Positions 7,835-15,355 of a DNA stretch of 31,451 bases are shown here, one piece after another. The DNA comes from Peptococcaceae bacterium BRH_c23. Its GTDB lineage: Bacteria > Bacillota_B > Desulfitobacteriia > Desulfitobacteriales > Desulfitobacteriaceae. The position numbers and the translations under genes were made by a program. The stretch is taken from the NCBI GenBank assembly GCA_000961805.1, contig LADV01000217.1, positions 1 through 31,451 on the forward strand. Reading direction: 5' to 3'. The notes below the pieces were generated by a model. That model saw only the letters and a list, made by a program, of their open reading frames with translations. It had not been told where the DNA came from and searched no databases. Position 1 is the first letter of the stretch, and the number at the start of each line of letters is the position of its first letter.

Positions 7835-8639
7835 AATGTTATTATTACAAGACCGACTCGCTTTATTTGGGTATGGGCTTTTTGAAACTCTACTCGTCAC
7901 TGAACATGGGCCACTTTTCACGGACCTTCACTGGCAAAGGATGAACAAGGGAGCCGTCATGCTCGGTCTTACACTCCCTCAGAAAGCAATATGGACGGCT
8001 CAAATACGAGACTATATCGATCAATCTCCCAGCATAGCTCCTTACGCCTTGCGCGTTACTCTGAGTGGCGGAGCACCCCAAGCTAATCTGCCTTCCCGGC
8101 TCCTGTTCCACCCACGAATAATTCCTTATAGTTCAGCTCAATATGCCATGGGGATACGTCTTCACCTTTTGTCTACACCGCGTAATGAACAGTCCCCCTT
8201 GACTAGTATAAAATCCACGAATTATTTGGAGAATATTTTAGCAAAAGAAGTGGCCTTTAGCCAAGGTGCTGAAGAAGGCTTGTGGCTGAATACCAAAGGT
8301 TTTGTTTCTGAAGGCACAATGAGCAACCTCTTTTTCATCAAGGATGGGACACTGTTTACCCCCTCCCTGGCCAGTGGATGTTTGCCAGGTACACGTCGTC
8401 AGCTCATTCTGGATTTAGCAGATTCTCTTCAGATTAGTATTGAGGAGGGCTTGTATTCCTTCTCAGATCTTTTGCAAGCCAATGAAATTTTTATGACGAA
8501 CGCCCTGATGGGCTTAATGCCAGTTCGTCAAATTGATGATATTTCCTTTTCGATCGAATCGTCTGAATCGCCCTCCTCAAAGATGAGGCAACTTGAATTA
8601 GCTTATCAGGATTTAATCCATAATCCATCCGGCCTGTAA
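7821..8639 (+). CDS. pabC: Aminodeoxychorismate lyase
   Basis: A PLP enzyme of the fold-type IV (branched-chain aminotransferase-like) family. It splits aminodeoxychorismate into pyruvate and 4-aminobenzoate. The 272-residue length is typical. Lys131 in SIKSTNYLEN is the expected PLP Schiff-base lysine, followed by the conserved EG..SN..F block (EGTMSNLFF) and LPGTRR, both family features. The start lies inside the end of pabBA (14-base overlap), so the two are translationally coupled and together provide the complete chorismate to 4-aminobenzoate branch. A D-amino acid aminotransferase is the main alternative, but context argues for PabC. Confidence 0.92.
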   Translation: MIPCEMLLLQDRLALFGYGLFETLLVTEHGPLFTDLHWQRMNKGAVMLGLTLPQKAIWTAQIRDYIDQSPSIAPYALRVTLSGGAPQANLPSRLLFHPRIIPYSSAQYAMGIRLHLLSTPRNEQSPLTSIKSTNYLENILAKEVAFSQGAEEGLWLNTKGFVSEGTMSNLFFIKDGTLFTPSLASGCLPGTRRQLILDLADSLQISIEEGLYSFSDLLQANEIFMTNALMGLMPVRQIDDISFSIESSESPSSKMRQLELAYQDLIHNPSGL

Positions 8640-8698
8640 GTTGCGTTCGTAAGATTACCGCACGGATAATACTTCTTGATTGTGAAATGAAAGCACGA

Positions 8699-8720
8699 AC
8701 TCCCACTTAAAAGTGGGAGT
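8699..8720. repeat. Perfect 10-base-arm hairpin after pabC
   Basis: ACTCCCACTT and AAGTGGGAGT flank an AA loop. Neither side has a T-tract, so it is a poor terminator. Similar hairpins occur at the ends of some IS200/IS605 elements, but no tnpA or tnpB remnant is visible here. Confidence 0.6.
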
Positions 8721-8762
8721 CGAAAAATTGGATTAATTAAAGTTTACTAAGCCTTCACATAT

Positions 8763-9026
8763 CTAGTACTTTTCTTCGAGAACTTCATACATCTGAGGAG
8801 TGGCTTGCTTAAATGCCTTATTTTCGCCAACTGTACTGGCCCAATTTTCATAGGCCGAGTGATTTTCCCATTTCGAAAATAACATGATATCTGACGTGTT
8901 TTCTTGTTGATTAACCGATGCGAATTTGAAACCATCAATCCCTTCAACAGACTGAATTCCAGTTCAAATTTCACCTAAAATTCGGTCAGCATCTGGACCA
9001 TTGAACGTATGAATCACTGTTAGCAT
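8763..9026 (-). pseudogene. ABM-type (antibiotic biosynthesis monooxygenase-like) gene interrupted by one UGA
   Basis: From ATG 9026 to TAG 8763 the frame reads as an 87-residue dimeric alpha-beta barrel protein (MLTVIHTF..., EGIDGFKF, LFSKWENHSAYENW), except for one in-frame TGA at 8964-8966, codon 21. Everything after the TGA keeps family character, so the gene is either freshly inactivated or reads UGA as selenocysteine. By eye, aligning with IsdG/ABM proteins, the codon falls in helix 1 at a position that could be Arg, so CGA to TGA is a simple explanation. However, a weak stem (UUGAAG/UUUCAA, G-rich loop) lies about 17-38 bases after the UGA, which is SECIS-like spacing. The ribosome site is weak (AGGA, 11 bases upstream). 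Confidence 0.6.
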
Positions 9027-9185
9027 GACTAGTTTATCCTGAACACATTTACTACATACCTTGATGTATGAACTTTCACTCTATGCACGGCATACTTTAT
9101 ATAAAGGTTGATTAGTATTTAAAAATACGAATTCCATGAGTTGAGTAGCGTGGTTAAAAAGCCCATCGTTTTATTGATGATTTCA

Positions 9186-9194
9186 TGCTATACT
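9186..9194 (+). promoter_or_regulatory. Extended -10 promoter element for the 9243 gene
   Basis: TG-C-TATACT ends 48 bases before the start codon. No clear -35 is visible at the right spacing, which is tolerable for an extended -10. Confidence 0.4.
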
Positions 9195-9242
9195 AAAATA
9201 AGCGTCAGAAATCTCTGGAATTGTACCTGAGGGGGATTATTG

Positions 9243-9554
9243 ATGAAAATAAATTACATACGCACCGATTTTCCTAACGGCCGTACGAACATATTAATGC
9301 GTGATTCGGAATCGACAAACCCAGAGCTAGTTCATTTTTTACTGGTATTAAGCAACAAAGGAACCTTGTGGGTTGATGTTTTTTGGCCTTATGATGAAGA
9401 ATCTGAAGGATATACGCGCAGGATTTCCGAACAACAATTTTGGCAGACCTTTCGAGAGTGGAGATTACAAGGCATCCTTCTCGGAGACAACGGAAAAGTG
9501 GCTGAAATGTTAGCCAGAAAACACCTCTCCAGAAAACATCGTGAAAAGGCATAA
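9243..9554 (+). CDS. Small protein of unknown function
   Basis: 103 residues, not recognised. The ATG at 9243 has GAGGGGG about 7 bases upstream, and a perfect terminator begins 9 bases after the stop, so this is a well-built single-gene unit. The protein begins with a beta-rich part (KINYIRTDFPNG, ILMRD), has aromatic-rich centre motifs (WVDVFWPYDEE, FWQTFREWR) and ends in a basic tail (RKHLSRKHREK). No signal peptide or membrane segment is seen. It lies antisense to the open extension of the broken ferritin-like gene; the ribosome site and terminator make this strand the coding one. Confidence 0.7.
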   Translation: MKINYIRTDFPNGRTNILMRDSESTNPELVHFLLVLSNKGTLWVDVFWPYDEESEGYTRRISEQQFWQTFREWRLQGILLGDNGKVAEMLARKHLSRKHREKA

Positions 9555-9562
9555 GCACAACA

Positions 9563-9590
9563 TAAAAAGCGGCAGTGCCGCTTTTTATTT
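9563..9590. terminator. Bidirectional rho-independent terminator
   Basis: AAAAAGCGGCA and its complement GTGCCGCTTTTT form a stem flanked by A-tract and T-tract, so it can act on both strands. It ends the 9243-9554 gene and lies exactly where the ferritin-like gene on the other strand loses family similarity. Confidence 0.85.
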
Positions 9591-9597
9591 GCGTTAT

Positions 9598-9813
9598 GAA
9601 CTCTACCATCCCTGAACCTTCTTTGACATGCCCCCCATTAGTTTGAATGTAATAAGATAGCCGAGTTGCATGCTTTTTGTGATCTGAGAGAATAGCCGTG
9701 AGATGATTACGTAGTGGACTATCTTGGAGCGCGTCAATACATGCCTGATATTGTTCAATTGCCATATGCTCGCCCTGTAGAATTTTGTTCAAGACTTCAA
9801 ATGATGTCTTCAT
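9598..9813 (-). pseudogene. Truncated ferritin-like (DUF2383-type) gene
   Basis: A very good ribosome site (AGGAGG) precedes ATG 9813. The first ~72-77 residues look like the first helices of a DUF2383/ferritin-like four-helix bundle: ILQGEHMAIEQYQ with a Glu-His pair, then SDHKKHATRL. The frame then runs through the terminator hairpin of the gene on the opposite strand and stays open to 9274, but that part is antisense to a well-supported gene and has no family character. From memory, family members are about 140-150 residues, so about half is missing. I infer a deletion or rearrangement that joined the two genes. A short fusion protein could still be made. Confidence 0.6.
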
Positions 9814-9872
9814 AGAGACCTCCTGCCCTTCCTATTTTCCGACTAGGAATAGTTTGCGGAGCATTCTACGAA

Positions 9873-10163
9873 TTATGTATGTGTGCGCGATTTCGCTTTT
9901 TCCAGCCGGTAGATAAATGCCAATAACTCTGCTACTGCACGATATAGCTGGGGCGGGATTTCTTTGGTCAGCTCAACTTGCATTAGAGCTTCAACGAGCA
10001 TTTCATTCTTTTGGATGGGAATACCCTCTGCCTCAGCAGCTTCGATTATTTTTCGAGCGACTTCCCCTACTCCTTTTGCTACAATCCTAGGTGCTCCAGT
10101 TTGGTCGTACACTAGGGCTGCGGCCTTCTCTTTCTTCTCGCGCTTCTCTTTCTTTTCTCTCAT
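9873..10163 (-). CDS. ylqH: FlhB-like C-terminal domain protein (YlqH type)
   Basis: 96 residues matching only the cytoplasmic C-terminal domain of the flagellar export protein FlhB: ALVYD, APRIVAKG, ARKI, EGIPI, EALMQ, EIPPQLYRAVAELLAFIY. The self-cleavage motif NPTH that precedes this block in FlhB is absent, replaced by a Lys/Glu-rich lead. There are no membrane segments. This is the stand-alone YlqH-like family known in Bacillus; its role is not settled. The ATG overlaps the stop of the preceding ylqG-like gene by four bases. The symbol is by analogy. Confidence 0.8.
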   Translation of the reverse strand: MREKKEKREKKEKAAALVYDQTGAPRIVAKGVGEVARKIIEAAEAEGIPIQKNEMLVEALMQVELTKEIPPQLYRAVAELLAFIYRLEKAKSRTHT

Positions 10164-11269
10164 CTCTGAATATCCACTCCACTTCGCCGAGAACCCCTTA
10201 GGAAGTTCTGGAATTCAAGATTTGTATCTAAATCTGCTGTACCAACCTTCCCAATAGTAAACCCCAGTTTGGCAAACACTTCCTTTGTTTCTGGCATGAC
10301 TTCCTCTAGTAGCTGAGGAAGAAACTGTAAATCACGGGTGAGGACATGGAAGGAGAGCACATCCTGATTAAAATATGCGTCAATCCCAATGTCCCCGAGC
10401 GCTTGAGTTTCAATCTGGATAGCAATACGGCAATGTTTCTCATCCATTTTAGATCCTTTTCGCGCGCTTTCAATGGCTATTTGTACTGGAAGAATGTCTT
10501 CTCTATAATACAAAGGAAGATGAAGCAACATATAAGCATTGTCCATAGCTCCCGATTTTAGCCACAGCTGTTGACCGGTTATTTTTTGGAGCAACATTAG
10601 AGCTAGCTCCCTATCAGGACCATCAAGGTTTTGTTCCTCGGGGCTCTGAAGTGCTTGCAGGAGAGCATATTTTAAGGTTTCTTTGAGGCTGTTTTTCTCA
10701 GCTTCCTTCGTTTGAGAATCTGATTTTAGCATTAATTGAATACGTTGTTCATAGTTGAGACCAAGTTTACGCAGGCCCTCTACTAGCTCTTCCGCACCAT
10801 TCTCTTCGGATAACTCCTCCCACTTCGGTATGGATTTGATAAAGTTAAGCATAAAGTCTTCGCTGATTGACCCTTTAAGACTTGCCATCACTGTGCCGAG
10901 CAGACCAGTATTTGCACTTATAAATGTTTTAAGGAGAGTTAAAATATCAAGATTATTCGGTAATCCTCTCTCTGTAAACTGTTGTAACTGTTGCGGAACG
11001 ACGGGAATATCCACTTGTTTTCCGAGCAAAGGTTCTCGGACCAACAATAGGTTGCCATCTTTAATATCCCCTACCTTGACCCAGAACTTATCGCCTAATT
11101 CAGTCGATGTTTGCAAAATAGCGAAGATATCTTGACCTTTAACGCGAATGGTCCCTTGCCCTTCCCCATTTTTTTGAACAACTTCTACTAGGAGCCGTTC
11201 ACCAGGTTGCCATTGTTTAAGGCTGATCTTATTCATCGTACCTGGCGCTAATATGCTACCTACTTCCAT
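10160..11269 (-). CDS. YlqG/FliK-like protein of unknown function
   Basis: 369 residues. The ATG at 11269 is chosen because AAGGAGG lies 6 bases before it; an upstream TTG/ATG frame extension to 11311 lacks a ribosome site. The first ~80 residues are beta-rich (LKQWQPGERLLVEVV, GTIRVKGQDIFAIL). A helical middle part follows, and the C-terminal ~100 residues resemble the hook-length-control FliK C-terminal fold (beta strands with VQIAIES... CRIAIQIETQALGDI... FHVLTRD). It always seems to travel with the FlhB-like protein encoded next, a pairing that points to an export-linked role, but function is unknown. A short palindrome AACGAAA-C-TTTCGTT (11287-11301) lies just ahead of the ribosome site. 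Confidence 0.75.
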   Translation of the reverse strand: MEVGSILAPGTMNKISLKQWQPGERLLVEVVQKNGEGQGTIRVKGQDIFAILQTSTELGDKFWVKVGDIKDGNLLLVREPLLGKQVDIPVVPQQLQQFTERGLPNNLDILTLLKTFISANTGLLGTVMASLKGSISEDFMLNFIKSIPKWEELSEENGAEELVEGLRKLGLNYEQRIQLMLKSDSQTKEAEKNSLKETLKYALLQALQSPEEQNLDGPDRELALMLLQKITGQQLWLKSGAMDNAYMLLHLPLYYREDILPVQIAIESARKGSKMDEKHCRIAIQIETQALGDIGIDAYFNQDVLSFHVLTRDLQFLPQLLEEVMPETKEVFAKLGFTIGKVGTADLDTNLEFQNFLRGSRRSGVDIQR

Positions 11270-11320
11270 AAAACACCTCCTTACTGAACGAAACTTTCGT
11301 TGCAATCTCATTACTTTAAA

Positions 11321-11351
11321 AACAGCTTAGGACATTTTGTCTTAAGCTGTT
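11321..11351 (-). terminator. Rho-independent terminator of the mqnE operon
   Basis: Read leftward, AACAGCTTA-A-GAC pairs with GTC-C-TAAGCTGTT around AAAAT, followed by TTTTAAAG. It lies about 40 bases after the DUF2103 gene stop and separates it from ylqG. Confidence 0.75.
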
Positions 11352-11388
11352 ATTTTCGCGGAGTTTTATTGACCTTTGGTTTTGAGGT

Positions 11389-11943
11389 TTAGTTGCTTGA
11401 GTTTTCGAGAGATTGTTTGAGATGTTTTAAAGCCTTTAGCGTTGAGTTGTCCAAGCGATCAGCTATATTCAGTTCCTCCACATCTTTTAATCTAGAGTTT
11501 AAAACTCTACTGGGTGGACGCTTTTTCGAAGGTCGTCTCCTGAGAGGAGCTAATGGGTTGTCCTTCAACCGAATATCTGATTTTGAAGTGACCTTAGCCA
11601 CCTTCTTTTTAGAAGCCTCAGATAGGACATTTGAACTAATTTCTTCAGAGGATGTCGCAGGAGAATCCGAGGGGAATTCCTGCTCTACCCATTCCTGAAT
11701 ACTTTCAGGGTTTTTGGTGACTACAAAGGCTTCTTGAATGGAACCATTACTTTTAAGCAAAAGCTTACATCCCGTTTGTGTCTTATATTTATAGACAATT
11801 CCTCGCTCTGAAGAACGGTTTACATCTATTACCCCGGGAATGATGTCAGTGACCTCCGAAAGACGGCTTAAATTTTCAAGCCATGGTAGAGCATTTTGGA
11901 TAATGCCATGTTCTCGTTTCACTTTATTCCTGCGATGTTTCAT
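11389..11943 (-). CDS. DUF2103-family protein
   Basis: 184 residues. The N-terminal ~85 residues match what I remember of DUF2103 (predicted metal-binding): basic start (KHRRNKVKREHG), a VTDIIPGVI block near residue 37, TQTGCKLLLKS near 57 and IQEAFVVT near 70. The C-terminal 100 residues are low-complexity, Ser/Lys/Arg-rich and probably disordered, ending in a helix. GGAGG precedes the ATG by 6 bases. It is the last gene of the mqnE - phosphodiesterase run, 14 bases after the preceding stop, and is followed by a terminator. Function unknown. Confidence 0.7.
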   Translation of the reverse strand: MKHRRNKVKREHGIIQNALPWLENLSRLSEVTDIIPGVIDVNRSSERGIVYKYKTQTGCKLLLKSNGSIQEAFVVTKNPESIQEWVEQEFPSDSPATSSEEISSNVLSEASKKKVAKVTSKSDIRLKDNPLAPLRRRPSKKRPPSRVLNSRLKDVEELNIADRLDNSTLKALKHLKQSLENSSN

Positions 11944-11957
11944 GATTTCCTCCGGAC

Positions 11958-12440
11958 TTAAAAATAAAGATGTTTAGCTTCAACCTGCCCATGCTGAATA
12001 TTTAATAGTCCAAAGGAATAGTGAGGCTCACGCCGTTTATCCGTTGGTGAACCTGGGTTGAACAGCAGAATGCCATTTTTCCATTCCATAAAAGGGATAT
12101 GAGAGTGTCCAAAGACAATTAGATCAACTAGCGAATCTTCAAAGGCATTAAAGGCACGTTCCGGAGTACTTTTTCCTCGACCCGCATGCCCGTGAATAAT
12201 CCCGATTCTTATGGACTCGCATTCCACAATCTCACGCTCTGGTAAAACAATGTCCCAGCCATCACAATTGCCACATACAGCTCGAACTGGAGCAAGACAA
12301 GCCAACTCTTCAATTAAACCTTTATGTGTCAAATCACCGGCGTGGATTATCATATCAATATGAGTCAAGTGTTCCCAGACGTAGCGGGGAAGAGTTCTAC
12401 CCGTACGTAAGTGAGTATCTGATAACACCGCGATTTCCAT
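11958..12440 (-). CDS. YfcE/MJ0936-type metallophosphoesterase
   Basis: 160 residues from ATG 12440, preceded by AAAGGGG; a frame extension to 12464 has no ribosome site. All metal-binding motifs of the calcineurin-like phosphoesterase fold are present in order: SDTH (7-10), HAGD, GNCDG, HGH, and FGHSH near the C-terminus. Members of this small subfamily are two-metal phosphodiesterases whose natural substrate is usually unknown. It lies 34 bases after mqnE and 14 bases before the DUF2103 gene, so it is co-transcribed with both. No signal peptide. Confidence 0.88.
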   Translation of the reverse strand: MEIAVLSDTHLRTGRTLPRYVWEHLTHIDMIIHAGDLTHKGLIEELACLAPVRAVCGNCDGWDIVLPEREIVECESIRIGIIHGHAGRGKSTPERAFNAFEDSLVDLIVFGHSHIPFMEWKNGILLFNPGSPTDKRREPHYSFGLLNIQHGQVEAKHLYF

Positions 12441-12474
12441 TTCTATTCCCCTTTTGGCTAACAACCTATCTCTT

Positions 12475-13590
12475 CTACCTACTTGATGATGGCGGTTGAA
12501 GCGTTTTTATAACGTTATAATAGGTATCCCGTTCAACAGCCTCTAGACCTAATTCATGAATCATGCTGATTAGCTGAAGTTCGGTTTGCATTTGAGGACT
12601 GGACGCACCAGCTGTATGGTAAATTTTCTCTTCTCGAACTACCCCATCGAGATCATTGGCTCCAAACGAGAGGGCCATTTGAGCGACTTGAGGGCTAGAC
12701 GATATCCAATACGCTTTAATATAGCGAAAATTATCTAAAATTAAGCGGGCGACAGCAATGACCTTTAAGGTGCGAATAGCACTTGCTTGAGGCAGATCCT
12801 CAAATTTCGTATTCTTAGGATGAAACGCTGTCGGAATCAGGGCATAAAAGCCCTGAGTTTCATCTTGCAGAGCACGTAAAGCTAAGAGATGATCAATCAA
12901 TTCCTCATCCGTCTCAATGATACCATAAAGTATGTTAGCGTTAGTTGGAATGTTTAATTGATGTGCGAGACGATGAATTTCTAACCAACGTTCTCCGCTC
13001 AGTTTTCCCGGGCAAATAATGTCACGAACTCTTGGGCTGAAATTTTCCGCTCCCCCTCCCGTCATAAAGCTCAGACCAGCCTGTTTAAACGTTTTTAAAA
13101 TTTCTAAAACGGGCACATTCGCTATCTGCGCAAAATAATCATACTCTGCCGCAGTAAATGCTTTTATACTTACTTGAGGAGCACGATCTTTAATTTTGCG
13201 GATCATGTCCAGGTAATATGAAAACGGAAGATCCGGATGTATTCCACCGACAATATGTAGCTCGGTTACTCCTTGATCCGCGAAATAGCCTGCTTTATGA
13301 ACCACTTCTTCAATCGACATCGTATAAGATCCTTTTTCATCAGGATCTTTAGCAAAGGCGCAAAGACCGCACCGTACTTTGCATACATTGCTATAGTTAA
13401 TATGAGCATTATTATTATAAAACACCTGATCACCGGTCATAGCGCGTCGCCGTTCATTCGCCAGGTAACCCAGACCAAGTAAATTGGTAGACCTTATAAG
13501 CTTGAGACCGTCATTGCGGTTTAAACGTAAATTATTAACAATTTTTTCATGAATATCATCTAATCCTTTTAATATGGGATCTAATTCCAT
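12475..13590 (-). CDS. mqnE: Aminofutalosine synthase (radical SAM)
   Basis: Joins the MqnA product, 3-[(1-carboxyvinyl)oxy]benzoate, with S-adenosylmethionine to form aminofutalosine in the futalosine route to menaquinone. The 371-residue protein has the radical SAM cluster motif C70-x3-C74-x2-C77, then ELHIVGGIHPDLPF, the KAFTAAEYDYF block, MTGGGAENFSPRVRD and the C-terminal KAYWISSSPQ/FGANDLDG blocks typical of MqnE. MqnC is similar but lacks several of these. One small deviation is LYGIIET where LYGHIET is common. No other mqn gene is in the window; the downstream neighbours are a phosphodiesterase and a DUF2103 protein. A TATAAT-like box lies just upstream of the gene (about 13623-13630). 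Confidence 0.92.
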   Translation of the reverse strand: MELDPILKGLDDIHEKIVNNLRLNRNDGLKLIRSTNLLGLGYLANERRRAMTGDQVFYNNNAHINYSNVCKVRCGLCAFAKDPDEKGSYTMSIEEVVHKAGYFADQGVTELHIVGGIHPDLPFSYYLDMIRKIKDRAPQVSIKAFTAAEYDYFAQIANVPVLEILKTFKQAGLSFMTGGGAENFSPRVRDIICPGKLSGERWLEIHRLAHQLNIPTNANILYGIIETDEELIDHLLALRALQDETQGFYALIPTAFHPKNTKFEDLPQASAIRTLKVIAVARLILDNFRYIKAYWISSSPQVAQMALSFGANDLDGVVREEKIYHTAGASSPQMQTELQLISMIHELGLEAVERDTYYNVIKTLQPPSSSR

Positions 13591-13669
13591 TTGGACCCTT
13601 CTTTCCTGAAATTGTTACCTTTCCTATTATAACATAATTATTAAAATACGAGAAAAGATAAAGAATGAT

Positions 13670-13712
13670 AAAGAAAAAGGACTGCTGGCAATCTTGTTGC
13701 TTACAGTCCCTT
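13670..13712 (-). terminator. Rho-independent terminator after the 13718-14092 gene
   Basis: Read leftward, GGGACTG...GCAA...TTGC...CAGTCC forms a two-part stem, followed by TTTTTCTTT. It begins 6 bases past the stop codon and isolates this gene from mqnE. Confidence 0.75.
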
Positions 13713-13717
13713 AAGTC

Positions 13718-14092
13718 TTAGTGACAATATTTCATGCCTTGACGTTGGCGTTTGATTGCCTTTCTGACTTCATTGGCCACACGCCAAGTTTCAGGTTGTT
13801 GGGGAGTTATTAACTCCACTTTTCCAGAACGTTTGTCAATTAATATATCAACCATCGGTTTTCTACCTTGAGCTTTTTCTTCTCCAGGGTGTAAGATATC
13901 AATCCCAATTTTATTTTCATCATATTGAGGGGGAACAAGATAGTTCAACACTTCTTCAGTAGCATCCATTAATTCGCCCACTTGTTCCTGTTCATATCCT
14001 TCCCTTAAGAGAATATCTCTTACCTGTGTGAGTGGATGATCAAGGGTAAGTAGCATCTGGGCGCGTTGCACTAAATTGTAATCGATGTCCAT
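13718..14092 (-). CDS. Protein of unknown function
   Basis: 124 residues, not recognised. The ATG has GAGGTGG about 5 bases upstream. The N-terminal half is helical and acidic (VQRAQMLLTLDHPL, VRDILLREGYE, VGELMDATEEVL). The C-terminal half has short strands (VDILIDKRSGKVELIT) and a basic end (VRKAIKRQRQG). There is no signal peptide, membrane segment or metal motif. It stands alone: a terminator follows, and the next gene upstream is divergent. Confidence 0.7.
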   Translation of the reverse strand: MDIDYNLVQRAQMLLTLDHPLTQVRDILLREGYEQEQVGELMDATEEVLNYLVPPQYDENKIGIDILHPGEEKAQGRKPMVDILIDKRSGKVELITPQQPETWRVANEVRKAIKRQRQGMKYCH

Positions 14093-14227
14093 GACGCCAC
14101 CTCTTTCATTTTTATATTTTTGTTATAATGACATTTTCCCCTCAACCTTGCTAATGAATACTGATACTTCTTAGCGGAACTGGATATCATTTCCCACATT
14201 ATATTAAATATTTTCGGGAGGCATAAA

Positions 14228-14671
14228 ATGGCAAAATTTTTCTCTCTTCCTTTTTTAGTCGCCACAATCTCAGGAGTCGCTATGGCCATCCAAGGTACCA
14301 TCAATTCAGCATTAAGTCAGAAAACATCCTTAATCTCCGCAACGCTCGTTGTTCACATCATTGGTACACTTGTCGCATTAATCACAGTTTTGGCCTGGCG
14401 CGCTCCACTCCTTAAGCACCCCTGGACTTCTATTCCATGGTTCCTTTATCTCGGTGGTGTACTTAGTGTTATCATTGTTGGACTTGTTGCTGTAAGCATC
14501 CCGAAAATAGGAGTATGTAATGCCACAACGGCAATTATTATTGGTCAAGTCAGTATGGCTGTCCTAATTGATCATTTTGGTTGGTTAGGCATGAATCGCA
14601 TGCCTTGGAGTCCATGGCAGCTTGTGGGAATCGGCTTTTTAGCCGCTGGGGCCAAACTCCTCTTCCGTTAA
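14228..14671 (+). CDS. YdcZ/DUF606-type small membrane protein (DMT superfamily)
   Basis: 147 residues with four to five hydrophobic segments (about 5-22, 35-57, 68-90, 98-115, 128-146), typical of the DUF606/YdcZ half-size members of the drug/metabolite transporter superfamily. The N-terminal pattern (ATISGVAMAIQGTINSAL) and C-terminal PWQLVGIGFLAAGAKLL fit this family. GGGAGG precedes the ATG by 6 bases. Half-size DMT proteins usually work as dimers; the substrate is unknown. It is divergent from the 13718-14092 gene and convergent with the following one. Confidence 0.85.
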   Translation: MAKFFSLPFLVATISGVAMAIQGTINSALSQKTSLISATLVVHIIGTLVALITVLAWRAPLLKHPWTSIPWFLYLGGVLSVIIVGLVAVSIPKIGVCNATTAIIIGQVSMAVLIDHFGWLGMNRMPWSPWQLVGIGFLAAGAKLLFR

Positions 14672-14685
14672 GGAATGTCTATTTG

Positions 14686-15210
14686 TCAAGGACTAACCCG
14701 TCCCACAATCAGGGCCATATTAGTGATAATCGAATAGATTTCCTCGCTGACAATATATTTGCGAATTTGACCGTTAGCCGATAAAATGATCGTACTCTTG
14801 CCTGTAGCTTTTTGATCACTTTCAATGAGTCTAAGCAGAAAGGCATACGAATCGCTGCTGACAGAGAGTTGTTTAAACTCTCCGTCAGCGACAAAGATGA
14901 CCCAATATCCTGAAGCTACTTCGTTATTCCCATTCTGGTAAAGTGCATTGGAAACACTTGAAAAATCTTGTCCAAAGAAAGCCTGATTTTCTGTTAAGTC
15001 CGTATTCGTATTGACTGAATTATTAAGTGTATATTGATCATTAAAGGATGTTGTTTGTGTAACAGGATCAGAGAGGTGTGAGTAGATGTCTTTGAAAAAA
15101 TTAGGAAACAAGACATATCCGACAACCCCAATGATCAGAATCCAAAGGGCTAAAGCTTGTAAATCTTGCCAAAGTTCATTGCGTGGTGGTCTTCCCCAAG
15201 TATTTGCCAT
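14686..15210 (-). CDS. Membrane-anchored protein of unknown function
   Basis: 174 residues from ATG 15210, which has GGAGGG 7 bases upstream; the ATG at 15225 overlaps that ribosome site and is rejected. A short cytoplasmic start (ANTWGRPPRNELWQDL) leads into one membrane helix (about 20-38). An Asn/Thr/Ser-rich linker follows (about 50-95), then a compact domain containing GYWVIFVADGEF and KSTIILSANGQIRKYIVSEEIYSII. No known family recognised. It is divergent from uvrC, with which it shares a roughly 145-base upstream region. Confidence 0.7.
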   Translation of the reverse strand: MANTWGRPPRNELWQDLQALALWILIIGVVGYVLFPNFFKDIYSHLSDPVTQTTSFNDQYTLNNSVNTNTDLTENQAFFGQDFSSVSNALYQNGNNEVASGYWVIFVADGEFKQLSVSSDSYAFLLRLIESDQKATGKSTIILSANGQIRKYIVSEEIYSIITNMALIVGRVSP

Positions 15211-15355
15211 GCCTTCGCCCTCCATTTATAAGTCTATTGCCAGTCAATTAACACAAAGCCCCTATGCCATGTATACGTTCGTTTTAATGAAGATATGTAT
15301 CTAAAACTTGCATCTCATGATTCCACACTTTAGAATAATAATTGAGGTGGGGAAT

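Noticed and set aside
8747..8974. Leftward 75-codon frame overlapping the ABM gene
   Set aside because: Wrong frame; the frame with protein-family similarity is 8763-9026, despite its TGA.
9274..9597. C-terminal extension of the ferritin-like frame
   Set aside because: Antisense to a gene with ribosome site and terminator, passes through the terminator hairpin, and shows no family character.
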